Shown here: in pieces, positions 33,050 to 44,228 of the stretch | How positions within the stretch are numbered: the stretch's first letter is position 1 | Layout: every line of letters starts with the position of its first letter | Source of the DNA: Aplectana chamaeleonis | Lineage: Eukaryota; Nematoda; Chromadorea; Rhabditida; Cosmocercidae | Direction of reading: 5' to 3' | Assembly: GCA_029168955.1 (NCBI GenBank) | Contig: JAPDOI010001171.1 | Span: forward strand, 1-64,000 | Length of the DNA: 64,000 bases | Made by a program: the position numbers and the translations under genes | The notes under the pieces: generated by a model | What the model was told of the DNA's origin: nothing | Seen by the model: the letters and a program-made list of their open reading frames with translations, nothing else | The model's database searches: none

Positions 33050-33385
33050 GGCCCCCGTCATAGTCGGCCAAAAGCGGGCCGTCCTAGTCCTACCCGGTCG
33101 ATAGGTATGAGAAGCACGCAAAACGGGAAGAAATGAAATGATAAAAATTATCCTCGAATGATAGAAATCGCCTTAAGATGTGATAAAATTCAGCCTTAAC
33201 TGATAAAAACCGTCTCGAATGATAAATTTCCATCTGATACGTACTAGGACGGCATAGAAAAGGTTAAATTTTATCAGCTGAGGATAATTTTTATCGCTTC
33301 ATTTCTTCCCGTTCTGCTTGTGTCTCATACATATCGACCGGGCGGGACTAGGACGGCCGGTTTTCGGCCGACTATGACGGGGGCC
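33050..33385. mobile_element. Harbinger-like palindromic MITE (336 bp), TTA duplication
   Basis: The ends are GGCCCCCGTCATAGTCGGCC and its inverse. TTA lies at 33047-33049 and 33386-33388. Pairing continues inward (GGGAAGAAATGAA with TTCATTTCTTCCC, and a TGATAAAAATTATCCTC-type block), so most of the element folds on itself. A 3-bp TTA duplication and GGCC-type ends fit the PIF/Harbinger superfamily. A related copy occurs at the right edge of the window. Confidence 0.9.
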
Positions 33386-33404
33386 TTACAGGCCATCGGC
33401 GAGA

Positions 33405-33887
33405 CTAGGAAGGTTCACTTGTGATCTTCTTCAATCGCGCGTTGCAGTCGCCAACCCGTCTTACTTTGTGGAAGATAGGCTGTACGGATTCGGTCGGTAT
33501 GGGTGGTAAGATATCCATCGCTGATGGCCGCGCCGCCATGCTTTCGATACTGATCGACGTGCGATGCGATCGTGATCGATACTCATTTTTATCGTGTCGC
33601 CGAATCGCACGACGATGGTAATCCGGGATCATACTTCCAGCGACGAGCGACGCGACGCAATGTTTACCATCCATACCGACCGAAAATCGATATACATGAT
33701 ATGCACTTTCGCTGAAGCTGGTCGCGGAAAGTATGCCGTAGTCTTGAAGACGCCTAACTGCTATCGAGAAAACGAGCAAGGTCTGACGGACATTCGCAAT
33801 ACGCCTAAGATCAACGATGAATTGATGATAATCCATGCACGTAAAAATCAAACAGAATATGGCTGTTGTTCTCACACGCAGCGTCAA
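33405..33887 (-). CDS. Unrecognised 160-codon ORF (doubtful)
   Basis: This is among the longest open frames in the window that lie outside an identified repeat. The predicted protein is basic, with a weakly hydrophobic N-terminal third and several R-R and S-R pairs, and no domain is recognised. An overlapping plus-strand frame (33594-33890, 98 codons) is equally open, so the strand is uncertain. Local GC is higher than in the flanks. It starts about 20 bp from the Harbinger-like MITE and could be part of an old transposon rather than a gene. Confidence 0.25.
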   Translation of the reverse strand: MTLRVRTTAIFCLIFTCMDYHQFIVDLRRIANVRQTLLVFSIAVRRLQDYGILSATSFSESAYHVYRFSVGMDGKHCVASLVAGSMIPDYHRRAIRRHDKNEYRSRSHRTSISIESMAARPSAMDILPPIPTESVQPIFHKVRRVGDCNARLKKITSEPS

Positions 33888-33899
33888 TAAAAAGACCTA

Positions 33900-34775
33900 G
33901 GATCGCGGAAACAGGGAACGTGTGCGTAAAAGGCCTGGTATATATTAGAAAGGTACAGTGAATACACAGCACACGACCAAAAATCCTTGTGCTTAGCAAA
34001 TGAAGGCGGTTGTAAATAAGCGATCAAAATCATGTTGCAACAGACCATTCTAGTGCACAATCATGCCGCGGCAGTTACAGCTGTTTACACAAACCTGTGC
34101 ATACTATGAGCACTTTCAGCCTAACGCTCAAGCTCTAAATTCATATCGCTATTCATGTGAATGAGATTGGCGAAAAAATCCACAGAAACACTAAACAGTA
34201 ATCACAACCTACGCATTACTTACCGAATACTTTCTATATTTGTAGGAGCCCGATGCTGCTAAACTTTACAGGAAGACCCTATTAGCTTCCTTGAACACGA
34301 AACAATTTCTTAGCTAAGTGAGGTTGCCTGAATTTGTCAAATAATGTCATGGAGCAAAAACGAGTCAGGAACTCAATATTGAGCGAAATCTCGAATGATT
34401 CAGTTTTCACTTCAACCAGAGGAACAATTACGAGAACGCTGATGAAGGAGCAGGCTCTATAACATTTCGGACGATTATCATAGTATTATTGTCGTGCGCT
34501 TAGTATACCCTGTTCATTGATTTATTCTGGATCGTCACGCAGTTGTGTTAACAGAACTGCGACGCACGGATATGCAACCGTTCCAATCCACTGTACAAAC
34601 ATTTGGAAATCATGATAAGGTATATGCTTGAGCCACGATTGGAACACACACCGAAGGATAGCAGCAAACCCGGAACGACGTTATCAAGAAAGACATGGTC
34701 TTTCTGGCCTACGTAGGACTTTCGAAAATGGGTTTTGTGCGACTTTCTCTACTGACGTGTAGTGCTTAGTGTGAC
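33900..34775. other. No gene seen
   Basis: No domain, RNA gene or repeat terminus was recognised. Confidence 0.5.
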
Positions 34776-34777
34776 TA

Positions 34778-35020
34778 AGGCCCCCGTCAGACTTGGTCGA
34801 AAATTCGGCTGTCTTTTGGGCGAAAAACCCGACCTCGAGTGCATTGGACCTGTCCGTATGCGCGCGTAGAACACCAGTATCGACTAGGTGGATTACGGAC
34901 GCAGGCAGACGGTCGCAGACGGACTCAGTGGGTTAATTTTCTGCACCCGTCTACCACTAGTGACCGGGTGGGACTGGGTCCATCAACCTACTCTGAGGTT
35001 CCGTCCATAGTAGACGATAA
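34778..35020. repeat. Truncated Harbinger-like end sequence
   Basis: A TAAGGCCCCCGTCAGACTTGG terminus resembles the ends of the 33050 MITE, but no matching inverted end was found before 36.3 kb. It is followed by the complete element at 35021. Confidence 0.45.
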
Positions 35021-35512
35021 GGCCCTAGTTATACACCGGCGGGACGCTGCGGAAATAGCAAGACAACTATCACTTATGTGCGCCTTAACTGTGCCGAGGC
35101 ATGGGACAGGAACAGTAGTCGCAGAAAAACGCGCCGGAAGGCCGCACAGAGCAGTTATACACGCTGCGGCACCGTATAATGTATCATTGCGGGACCTGCC
35201 CTGTTGGAAATTTGCCAATTTCCACCAGCTGATTATTTTTCAGATTTAAAATTGTGAAAACATAACCAAAACGACATAAAGAGAACTGTAATGACGAGAG
35301 GAATTGATTATTAAGGATATTCTCCAATTAAAAAATGTCAGAAGTGAAAAAACCGATAAATTACCATTAAAAACGCCTGGAAATTTTTTGTCTGCAGTAT
35401 TGCGTCAAAGACGCCAAAGACGCAACATTGCAGACGAGTCCCCGATTCACGCAGCAAGCGGCGGCAATGTTATCGCGTGACGTTTTCATTCCGCTGGTGT
35501 ATAACTAGGGCC
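35021..35512. mobile_element. Harbinger-like MITE (492 bp), TAA duplication
   Basis: The left end is GGCCCTAGTTATACACCGGC and the right end is the inverse of GGCCCTAGTTATACACCAGC. TAA is present on both sides (35018-35020, 35513-35515). Inner sequence has GACGCTGCG/CGCAGC-type patches. The 136-codon frame that crosses the left end is not a gene. Confidence 0.88.
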
Positions 35513-35515
35513 TAA

Positions 35516-36255
35516 GCGGCAGGCGTCAACGACCAGCGGCAGGCGTCGAGTCGCGCCTCAAACGCTGGCTCATGACACTCGTCGGCTGGCGCATGCAACG
35601 TGAACGAAGACAGCACAGGGTTAACGATGGTGTTGATAATATTAACGATAGCCGCTACTGCCACTAAGCCTTCAGCGACAGGCCGGCTGCCGTGGTCACT
35701 GGGGAGTCGCTGGGGAGTCAGATCAATAGCAAATGTTAAAGATGCAAAACTCTCTGCGTCTTTTGACGCTAGGACGTCTGCTATGGACGGAGCCTGACGG
35801 AAGCCTAAGTATAATTTCAATCATACTGATTCGCGCGCTCTCGCAGCGTATGGACGCTGCCTGAATCAAAGGCCACAGCTGGTGATCGCAGGCCAGAGGG
35901 TGGCAGTGATAGAGCCGTGTCGGTGTTGATGACGGCAACTAGACCCAAGGAGGCGGGCCCTTCCAAAGTGGAAAAATTATAAAAACCGTTTTTTCCGAAG
36001 GCTTTTGATGCCACTTTTCCACTACTCTTCTGCTTCTAATGGCTACCAGAAACGTTTCTCATTGCCAAATTTAAGAACGAAGCTGATAGTTAGCAGTGCC
36101 CTTATTTTTCAAAAAAAAATATTATTCCAGCCATATATAACGCGCTTGTAAAAAGCAGGTTGACGACGTGGCTATTTTGAGCAGCCCTGGGTGCAATGGG
36201 AGTGAGCACACAATCCGCCAGACGAGGTTCTCTAAGACAGGCTTCCAATTAAGTC
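35516..36255. other. No supported gene; short ORFs and a GGCAGGCGTC repeat
   Basis: A GCGGCAGGCGTC phrase is tandemly repeated at 35516-35550. A 102-codon minus-strand frame (35512-35820) overlaps it and has no recognisable domain. Confidence 0.4.
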
Positions 36256-36261
36256 TGCTAA

Positions 36262-36560
36262 GTGTTCACGATAAAAGTCGTTTTTCTGTTTTCCCGCCTA
36301 TTTTGAAACAGGTCCCATGCTGATTCCAATGATGTCCCTGGAATCGGACAAGACCCCCTAGAAACGGAGTTATGGCCCCTCAAAATTCAGCTAGGGAAGC
36401 ATTGTGGACGAGTTGTCCGAGGCTTGTAACTCCCGTTTTTTTCAGCCGATGCGTGCAAGCTGACATGAGTTAAGGAAGAAGTTGAGAATGAAGGGAAGAA
36501 CAGGGCTTTTGATCGAAAACCATAGCTCATTTAACCACGAATTCAGGGGTACTGTTATAG
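36262..36560. mobile_element. Fragment of an A/H/J-type TTAA MITE
   Basis: GTGTTCACGATAAAAGTCG and the following interior (AGCTAGGGAAGCATTGTGG, GAAGAACAGGGCTTTTGATC) match elements A and H, but the AGGCA terminus is missing and the right end cannot be located. Confidence 0.7.
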
Positions 36561-36877
36561 GACGTGGGCGGAGTGGCCCAATGGGTCGGCTGGCCCACGA
36601 GATTTTCACCCACTTACCGGCCGTTATTCGTCGCACTTCCGTTCTTAATCTTCTTAGAAGGACCCAAAGCTTACGTTCTAGCAAGAAAAACGTGCAACTT
36701 TTTCTTCGGGAATTCTGCCTTCAAAATTTTTGCCCTGCTTCTCTGAACCAAAAACGATAACTCCATGTACATAGTTCTTTGACTTTTTAGGAAGGTTTCT
36801 ATATGTTTGAAAACGCAAAATTTTATCGAGCACCCATAACTCCGGCGCTCGCCACGCACCGCCTACTTGCGTTCTAA

Positions 36878-37333
36878 AAGCACAGTACATCCTCAGACAT
36901 GAATTTTGGAATTTTCATTTGATTGTGTTGTGAACCCCTCCTGTATGACACTTGCCAAGTGCGAGATCTCAATTCCTACAAATAGGCGAGATATAATCGA
37001 CCACCACAGGCCCGACCCCCTTACTGATTTTCGACCTCGATATCGGCTTGATGGACGGATGAATTTCAACCTAGTCTACGTTCTTGAGTCGTTTACCGGC
37101 TCTTCTCATAATCCTGGATCGCTCTCGTCCAACTACTGGGAATGAAAGGAATTACAGGCCTAGGACAACTCGTCCACCAATTTTTCGTGCTCAAGTAACA
37201 GGCTTCTTGAGGATTCATAACTCCTTTCGTAAGGGGTCTTGAACGATTTCAAAGATAGCACTGTGATCAGTGTGTGACCGTCTCCAATTTGAGCATGGAA
37301 ACTGAAAAACAATTTCCCGGGTGTACTGTGCCT
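36878..37333. mobile_element. TTAA-type MITE 'R' (G type, 456 bp)
   Basis: The left end AAGCACAGTACATCCTCAG follows CTAA, and the right end is the inverse of AGGCACAGTACACCCGGG. It shares TTAA (37334-37337) with the next element. The interior matches G, V and P (TTGCCAAGTGCGAGATCTC). Confidence 0.85.
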
Positions 37334-37337
37334 TTAA

Positions 37338-37812
37338 AGGCACAGTCCAGCGTTAGAATTGTTCTTCTGTTTTTCCGCCTATCTTGAAAACGGTCCCACG
37401 CTGATTCCAACGATGTTTCTTGAATCGTACAAGGCCCCTAGAAAAGGAGTTGTGGTCCCTCAAAAAGTGAGCTACGGAAGCATGGTGGACGAGTTGTCCG
37501 AGGCCTGTAACTTCCGTCATTGGTAACCTATGTATGCGAGCGCACCTGAACAAAGAGAGAAGTTGAAAATGGAGGGAGGAACGGGCTATTGATCGGAAAC
37601 CATAGCTCATTTCGCCAATGTTGAGCTCGAAAGATCGTAAAAGGGGCGTGCCAAAGTGGCTTCCTGATGTGGGCTCCCCAGGGTGGCTTCCTCATATATC
37701 TCGTTTATTCGGAGGAATTGGGAGCTCACACTTGGCAGGTGCTATATATGGTGGTCCTACTTCACAATCATGTGGGAATCTCAGATTTCGTCCCTGAGCT
37801 TGGACTGTGCCT
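37338..37812. mobile_element. TTAA-type MITE 'S' (475 bp)
   Basis: The left end is AGGCACAGTCCAGCG and the right end is the inverse of AGGCACAGTCCAAGC, followed by TCAA. The left interior is of the A/H type and the right interior of the G type, so it is another mosaic. Confidence 0.85.
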
Positions 37813-37815
37813 TCA

Positions 37816-38134
37816 AGGGAAATCAGATGAGGATTTGTGGATCGAAATATACCGTTTCCGAGGGGGCAGCCGTTGTGGGATCTTCGCAGCTGTGGAAATA
37901 TTACAGAGCCGAATGATCTCCTACACGAAGCGTAGGGACTGGTTTAAAAAGTTTCAAAGAAATACGCACGACACGACGGCGCTCAAAAATGGAGTGTCGC
38001 TTACACTTTTCCTGCTGAGGGGAGCGGCGAAGTGCAGCTCAACCACACAAGTTGTCCAGAATTGCACGGCCGCCGCTCAAGCTATGACACGCCTAGAAAT
38101 GGCTGTCGTCGTGGAGGCAATTGAGCCACAATAG
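37816..38134 (+). CDS. Unrecognised ORF tail after MITE S (doubtful)
   Basis: A plus-strand frame that begins inside MITE S continues for about 106 codons beyond it. The part outside the MITE is fairly balanced in composition and ends with TQVVQNCTAAAQAMTRLEM-like residues and a TAG. No domain is recognised. It could be an exon or remnant whose 5' part was replaced by the MITE. Confidence 0.2.
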
Positions 38135-38811
38135 CAACGGAAACAAAGGCTACATCAAAATGTGGACAGAAAAACCGCCGGACAGAAAAACGCATAGCGC
38201 GATTAAGATGGCAACACTTCGTGTCTCATTAGGGTTCGCTCTTCAGCGTGTTGCCTGAGGGAGTTAGGGCCAGAGTTTCTTTGCGGTACATACCTATGCA
38301 CCATTCTGCAGGCTAATGGTAGTGAGCAAGAGCAGACAACACGAAGATGCAGCATATGTTTTTGATTTGAAAAGAAAACCGAAAGAATTGATAAATATGC
38401 CGGGCATCCGTGGCGTGAGTGATCGAATCACCGTGGAGGTGCGGTACTCAAGACCTAACGTTCCGCATTTTCTGACACGCGTTTCTTCCTCCCCCCCCCC
38501 ATTTTTCGATTTGACTTGTGCACCATGTGTCAACTGGTCCTCAAACGTACAGTCGCTTCATAGGGTCTAGTCTAGTCTAGTCGATGGTTTGTGCACGTAT
38601 GTATGATCTGCGCCGCCTCCGCGGCGGTGCGCCGCAGGTGCCATCAACTATGGCGGATGATTGCCACGACGCGAGTGCTGCAAAGACCACTCGCATAGAG
38701 ATCATAGACTAGAAGTTATGGGGCCACAATACACTCACCGCAACCCGTACCTCTTGCAATTTTTGAATTTGCCAAACAATTTACCAACAATTGCTAATGT
38801 TGGGGTAACCA
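38135..38811. other. No gene seen; small CTAGT repeat
   Basis: GTCTAGTCTAGTCTAGTCGA lies near 38566, and a GC-rich CCGCCTCCGCGGCGG palindrome lies near 38614. Nothing is codable. Confidence 0.45.
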
Positions 38812-38936
38812 CGAGAGGGATAGCTGCGAACACCACAGCAGCCTGCGCGTGTGCGCCCATGAGATATGTGGTGATCGAACCGCGCACGCGACGGGCGCGC
38901 GGACTGCTGAGTGATCCGCAGCTATCCCTTTCGCGG
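38812..38936. mobile_element. 125-bp inverted-repeat MITE
   Basis: CGAGAGGGATAGCTGCG at the left is mirrored as CGCAGCTATCCCTTTCGCG at the right, with arms of about 38 bp and a GC-rich loop. No clear target duplication was found. Confidence 0.75.
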
Positions 38937-39239
38937 CTACACCCACCATACACACTTTTGTACTGTTGGCCAGCAAACTGAAAGCGCCGCCGCGTATCAC
39001 GTGAAACAAGCAAGTACACAAGATTGTTCATGTTTACATAGCCTTAGAACAAACACGATTTCCCCTATGTGAATCAATAGAAGCATCATGCGCGCTTAAC
39101 GTACTCGCTTTCGAGACATTTCAAACCACACAGCTATCTTCAGGGGCCGATGGGGCGTCACTTTGGGATCTGAAACTTTGTAATCCCAGCACGGCTAAGT
39201 TACTCGACCTGACACAGAAGGAACGAAGGTGATCCCAGA
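38937..39239. other. No gene seen
   Basis: Nothing is recognisable in this spacer. Confidence 0.45.
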
Positions 39240-39392
39240 TTGTATGGTTTCCTTATTTTATTAGGTTTCACGCATAGACCAGGCGGCTGGCCGTGCGGTG
39301 TTCGCGACATCACCGGAAAACGCGCAGCGATCTACCGTCGCAGTCCCGTCCACTAGCCAGACTAAATTGATTACGTGGACTCTACAATGCGT
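39240..39392 (+). repeat. ~150-bp interspersed repeat, copy 2 of 3
   Basis: This matches 7878-8038 reversed: GATTGTATGGTTTCC, GACCAGGCGGCTGGCCGTGCGG, GATCTACCGTCGCAG, CCAGACTAAA and GGACTCTAC. The GATCTACCGTCGCAG segment is uninterrupted and serves as an empty site for the insertion in copy 3. Confidence 0.8.
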
Positions 39393-39714
39393 TCGAAGTT
39401 TTAAATTCAATTTCAAGATGCATTCTCGAAGGATTTCGTTAACTTACAGAGCTACCTCGCGAAATTTGTAGTTCAGCTGGAGCTGCGTCAGTGATTTTGT
39501 GGATTGAACGTTAGATCAGTGAATGGAAAAATCGCTAGATGAGTCACTTGCAAGACTTGAGTTATCGAATTCAACTGAGAGGAACACATGACATACCTAT
39601 ACTTGTTGAGAAAACCTAAATGACACTAGAACGTTGCAACCGTCGGCCGTTAGGCTGGTGATAGTGATGAAATCCCACGAATGCTCTAGAAAACATAGCA
39701 GTACTTCATACGTA

Positions 39715-41160
39715 CAGTGCGTCGCATAAGTATACGAACACCCTGAAATTTCATGGTTGGACCATTCGAACGACGTTTGTAGCATCGGCACCGGTTTCTA
39801 TGTTTTCCGCTATGCCAAAACGGTAGGTCACATTGTAGGAAGGCAAATCGTTCACTTATTCCTTTTTCACATACAGAAATTCATTTTTTAGCCGTCGCAT
39901 AAGTATACGAACACTTCAGAGAAACGAAATTTTTGTACAAGAGACATAAGAAAAAATCCTGTTTTAAGCAGGATAGTAAAGAATGCAGTTGTATGCGTAA
40001 ATTATCATCATGCCACGCGTGTTCGCTCTGGGAGGCCTCGGAAGCTCACTGGACACGACGAACGAAGCATCGCCAGAAGAGTCTCCAACACTTGCGCGAC
40101 CGTCCGCTCCGAACTCTTGCTGAATGTGTCAAAGGATACCGTCCTCCGTTCGATCCATCGCAACGAAAACATCGAAAGAGCCGTAATGAAAAAGGCTCCG
40201 CGCTTGGAAGAACGCCACAAGTCGGCCAGGCTTCAGTTCGCCCGTTCAAACTTGAGTACAAATTGGAGGAAGGTGAGCTGAATCGCATGCTATCCAATTT
40301 CATGGAAAACATTTGAACCTGTTGCTTCAGGTTGTCTTCTCGGACCAGAAAAAGTTTAATTTGGATGACCCGGATGGTTCGAGGCACTACTGGCGGGATC
40401 TTCGGAAGGAGCCGGCTTTCTTCAGCAGCAGGAACTTTGGCGGAGGAAACGTGATGGTTCGGGCAACCTTCACAGCAACTGGGAAGGTCGGAATCGCATT
40501 CGTATCGAATCGTATGGATTCACTTGAGTACCAGGAAGTGTTGTCTTCGCATCTTCTTCCGTATTTTCGTCGTCTGAGACGTCAGGGCTTCCGTTATGTC
40601 CAAGATAGTGCCACTATACACGTCAGCCGATCTACTCTGCAGTGGATCCTGTGCAACAACGTCGATACTCTGCCTTGGCCAGCGATCAGCCCGTATCCAA
40701 ATCCTATCGAGAACCTTTGGGGAATGATTGTTTGCAAGATCTACAAGAATGGGAGGCAATACGGAACTGTGGAGTCACTCAAGGAGGCCATCGTGGACGC
40801 ATGGAACGAAATTGACCAAGGGACGCTCCAGAACCTCAGTGATAACATGACAGATAGACTGTTTGAACTTAGTTCGCATAACGGTAATGTAACATCATAC
40901 TGAAGACTTGTCCCATATGTATTGTTTGAAATTATTCGATAAATTTTTGAATTTCCCAAGTGTTCGTATACTTATGCGACGGTTAAAAACTGAATTTCTG
41001 TGTGTAAAAAAGGAAAAAGTGTACGATTTGCCTTCCTACAATGTGACCGACCCTTTTCGGCATAGCGGAAAACATGGAAACCGGTGCCGATGCTTGAAAC
41101 GTCGTTCGAATGGTCTAACCATGAAATTTCAGGGTGTTCGTATACTTATGCGACGCACTG
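39715..41160 (+). mobile_element. Tc1-family transposon with IR/DR ends (1446 bp)
   Basis: The terminal inverted repeats are about 200 bp, beginning CAGTGCGTCGCATAAGTA after TA at the left and ending with the inverse at 41160. A TCGCATAAGTATACGAACAC motif occurs twice in each end: at about 39721 and 39895 at the left, and at about 40960 and 41132 at the right. This is the IR/DR arrangement of Tc1/mariner elements, in which each end carries two transposase sites. The right flank reads CG rather than TA. Between the ends is an intron-containing transposase remnant. Confidence 0.93.
40030..40903 (+). pseudogene. Tc1-type DD34E transposase with a 58-bp intron, N-terminus missing
   Basis: Exon 1 (40030-40272) encodes the GRPRKL basic hook and the second helix-turn-helix region, ending in TNWRK. 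A GTGAGC...TTGCTTCAG intron (40273-40330) joins in phase 0 to exon 2 (40331-40903). Exon 2 has the first catalytic D in FSDQKKF, the second D in VQDSATIH and the E in PNPIENLWG, with 34 residues between the last two, which is the Tc1 signature. The total is about 272 codons against about 340 usual for the family. The first DNA-binding subdomain is absent and no in-frame ATG precedes GRPRKL, so it is probably inactive. Confidence 0.88.
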
Positions 41161-41196
41161 CGACGTATTTCGGGCTTTTGAGCATAAGCGTAAGCT

Positions 41197-41333
41197 GAGG
41201 CCAGATTCGCCAATCACCATACCCCGGGTATAGAGGCAAATCAGGGTACAATCTTCCCTAGGAAAGTGCGGATGATTATACCGTGCTACGCCCTTATATC
41301 CGGAGTATAATCGTTGGAGAATCCGGCCTCTGA
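41197..41333. mobile_element. ~137-bp inverted-repeat MITE
   Basis: GAGGCCAGATTCGCCAATC at the left mirrors GATTATACTCC-type and GAGAATCCGGCCTC sequence at the right. The arms are imperfect, about 40 bp. It begins about 40 bp after the Tc1 element. Confidence 0.65.
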
Positions 41334-41334
41334 T

Positions 41335-42239
41335 ATTTAGTGAGTAGCACCTTCACACTTCCCGGCTGCACTACTAAAGCGTATCCCTTTCAATCGATTG
41401 CGAACTACCATTCTGCATTAATCCACAAAATATCACTTCATGCATGTGGCTATCCGACTCGCTGGTAACGACCTTTTGTTCAGATGAAATGAAAAAACTT
41501 CAATAATATCACCATCGCACTTTAGGCTTCATTTATATGGGAAAAGCCTGTGTATACCGCGCAACATGTATGTGTATTCATGGAATAATGAGGAGACACC
41601 TATGGAAATGTATTGCACTCCGTATTCGATTCACACCTCGAAATCCTGCTTTTCATATATGTAGCCTATCTCGCTCATTCTGAGCCGGTCGAAGTGAGGT
41701 TTATCGGGTTTATCTCGTCAAAATCTCTTTATCAGTGTTGTATTTTGTAAATAAACAACCGCTCCGCTGCTCACTTTGCCCGGACTCATCTAAGCAAGCT
41801 AGGCGTTATGTACTACACCGTTGATATTGTCCATAATTTCCTTTTCATTCATTGCCTCCTTTTCGAGAGATTACCAACCGTCCGAGAAATCTCTCCTAAT
41901 GTTAATGATTAGCATCTCTACTTTGAAGAAAAATCTGAATTTCTGCAATATGTAGTGCACTGCTTTAAAACTTAGCATAGCGTCTAGTGTCCCTATTCTA
42001 CTCGATTTGCAAACGTTATAGGCATGCGTTACGACCGCTTCATTTCGTCCGAATTAATGAATACCAAGAGTCGACGAAGAGCCTTCGCCGTTGCCTGCCG
42101 ATATTGTAACACTGCGCGGAATCGGACAACCAGCTTTTAGGGCTTTTAGGTTTTCACAACAATAATTCTGTCCGCCGCTCTGAAATATTATATAATAATC
42201 CTGCATGACTAAAGGATTTGATTTCCATCAAAGAATAGG
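41335..42239. other. No gene seen
   Basis: This is unique-looking AT-rich sequence with no ORF or repeat terminus of note. Confidence 0.5.
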
Positions 42240-42482
42240 ATGGTTTTACTGTTGGTTTTTCCCGCTCAACGAATCCATTCGACGCCGTGGCAGAAGAGTT
42301 GCGTTCTCGTTCTCACCTGCAGAAACTGCGGAAACATGTTTACAGTCCACCGCCTCGTGAGAAGGCGATGTTGGGATTGCGGTCAACACACTTATGAGCA
42401 GAGGGTGGATTCGTTGGCGCATGGCCGAAATTCGTCAGCAAACGATTGGACCAGCTGTTATTTACTGTCGTATTCTCAATGA
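42240..42482 (+). CDS. 80-codon ORF with a C-x2-C ... C-x2-C arrangement (doubtful)
   Basis: The frame starts with a hydrophobic stretch and then shows CRNCG and, 14 residues later, CWDCG, which is spaced like a zinc ribbon. No family is recognised, no splice sites are obvious, and short ORFs of this length are common by chance. Confidence 0.18.
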   Translation: MVLLLVFPAQRIHSTPWQKSCVLVLTCRNCGNMFTVHRLVRRRCWDCGQHTYEQRVDSLAHGRNSSANDWTSCYLLSYSQ

Positions 42483-43982
42483 TTTGTTATTTCCCTAGAA
42501 TTTCCAACGAAAAAGCCTAGGTTTTCCTCATCTCAACAAAAATGATTGGGTGAAGCGGCTTTTGTTTTATTCTTCCTCAAAAAAAAACATTCGATAAACT
42601 TCAGGTTGGAAAAGCTTCCAAATAAAGCAAAAGTAATATTTATCGCTCATGCACATCATTTACCCTCTTTAGAATCCACAGCAATAGCAAACGAACAAGT
42701 GCAGAACATAAACATCCTTTAAACAAAGAAAACCACAACTCACTAGTAAATCACAGCTGATCTTGACAAAGCGACAAAGAATCAACTGTAATCTCAGTTT
42801 GTTGACCGCAACCACCCCATCGCCTATTTCAGAGCTGGACGGTGTAACGGTCATGAGCGATGCTATCAGCGGATTCAATTGAACCCTGTAGTGAACCTCG
42901 TTTTGAAATCCTTATGATGGCTTTCGAATATGCTCCTCTTTTGAGAATGCCGCAACACTTTCCTAAGAAACAGGTCTAGGTTTACCCTAAGCACGAAAAA
43001 GTCTCCGAAGGATAATGCGGCGTCCACATTTGGAAAGGCACGGAAATCTCAAGAATTGTCCCCTTATCGAAACAAGTATAATGAATAGACAAGGTGCGAT
43101 CTCTGAGGCGGGCCGCGCGACGTTTCCGACACCACCAGCCAGCAGGGTTCCAATCAGCGCGTCGAATTACCATGGCAGCCTCGTCTGTTCAATAGACCAA
43201 ATCCTACAAGGGGACTCTACATACTAGTATAACTGGTAGCAAAAAAAAACAATCTTCCTGCCTCTACCGAAAACCCTTTTTGCTCAGAACGAAATGGCCC
43301 AGGTCTTGCGCGTTTCAATAGCACGCGTCACTGATTGTTTCAGGCGACCGCTCCGCCATGCTAGTGTGCAGCAGTCGCTCTGTACACAAATGTGAGAAAT
43401 GCATCAAATCCTCTATCAACCATATGCAATTTGTTCCGAAGTTGGAGCTGACTACCTGTTTGCCTGAACGCTTCAGATGAGACGCCGCTTCGAGCCTGTA
43501 TGAAAGCCGGAGAAGAAACATTCTTTGAACATTTTCTGGGTAGAAAAATATTATTCCTGTGGGTATACAAAAATGAATCTGATATTCCAGGTTTGTCCGT
43601 TATGAATATCTAGCAGCATCTTACAAGGAGGAATGAGCTTAATAGCCACCCTGTATAAGCTGTCGGGGAAATCAGATGAAACGGAGTACAGCAACGGTAA
43701 AACAGTTAAGGTCTGAAGCAACTTGTTAGGAAATTGGGCGGCGGCAAATGAATGGAAAACATTGGAAGACAGACACCACGCCTAATCTTATGAAACCCGC
43801 ATTTCCCACTCACGCGAGTGTGGGGTTGCAACCCAACACAATAGAGGTTGATATCAAGTGATTGTATGTGTCAGCAACGAAAACTATGATGAGCAGAGCA
43901 CGCTGTTAACGCATAATGGGTTTCTAACCCCTCCGTAGGCTGATAATGAGGGCTTGAATTTGAGTGGTCACTGAAGTTCAAC
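42483..43982. other. No supported gene
   Basis: Several 60-70-codon frames exist on both strands (42.98-43.57 kb), none with a domain. No repeat ends were recognised. Confidence 0.4.
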
Positions 43983-44138
43983 CCCACGTTCTCAATAGCT
44001 TATCCTGTAAATACAGATAGCGATTTCGAGATTCCACCTCGTCTAGCCGGAGTAGATACTATCCTCGCCACGGCCCGCAGCAAGGAGGCCAACTTCGCCA
44101 AGGTCCGTAACAAGGAGGCTCTCTTTGCGGCGTTGTGA
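43983..44138 (+). CDS. 52-codon open segment, possible exon or transposon fragment
   Basis: An open frame without its own ATG reads with balanced composition and ends in a lysine/glutamate/alanine-rich, helix-like segment (RSKEANFAKVRNKEALFAAL) followed by TGA. The KEA motif occurs twice, 13 residues apart. It is followed within 100 bp by another charged frame (44229-44483). No family is recognised. Confidence 0.25.
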   Translation, partial: PTFSIAYPVNTDSDFEIPPRLAGVDTILATARSKEANFAKVRNKEALFAAL

Positions 44139-44228
44139 GAATGGTCTCTTCAGCGTCCAAAATTAACACACAGTAAGTGGCCCGACGTCACCTTAGCTCT
44201 GGCCTCATTTGGCACCGCTGCTCTCTCA

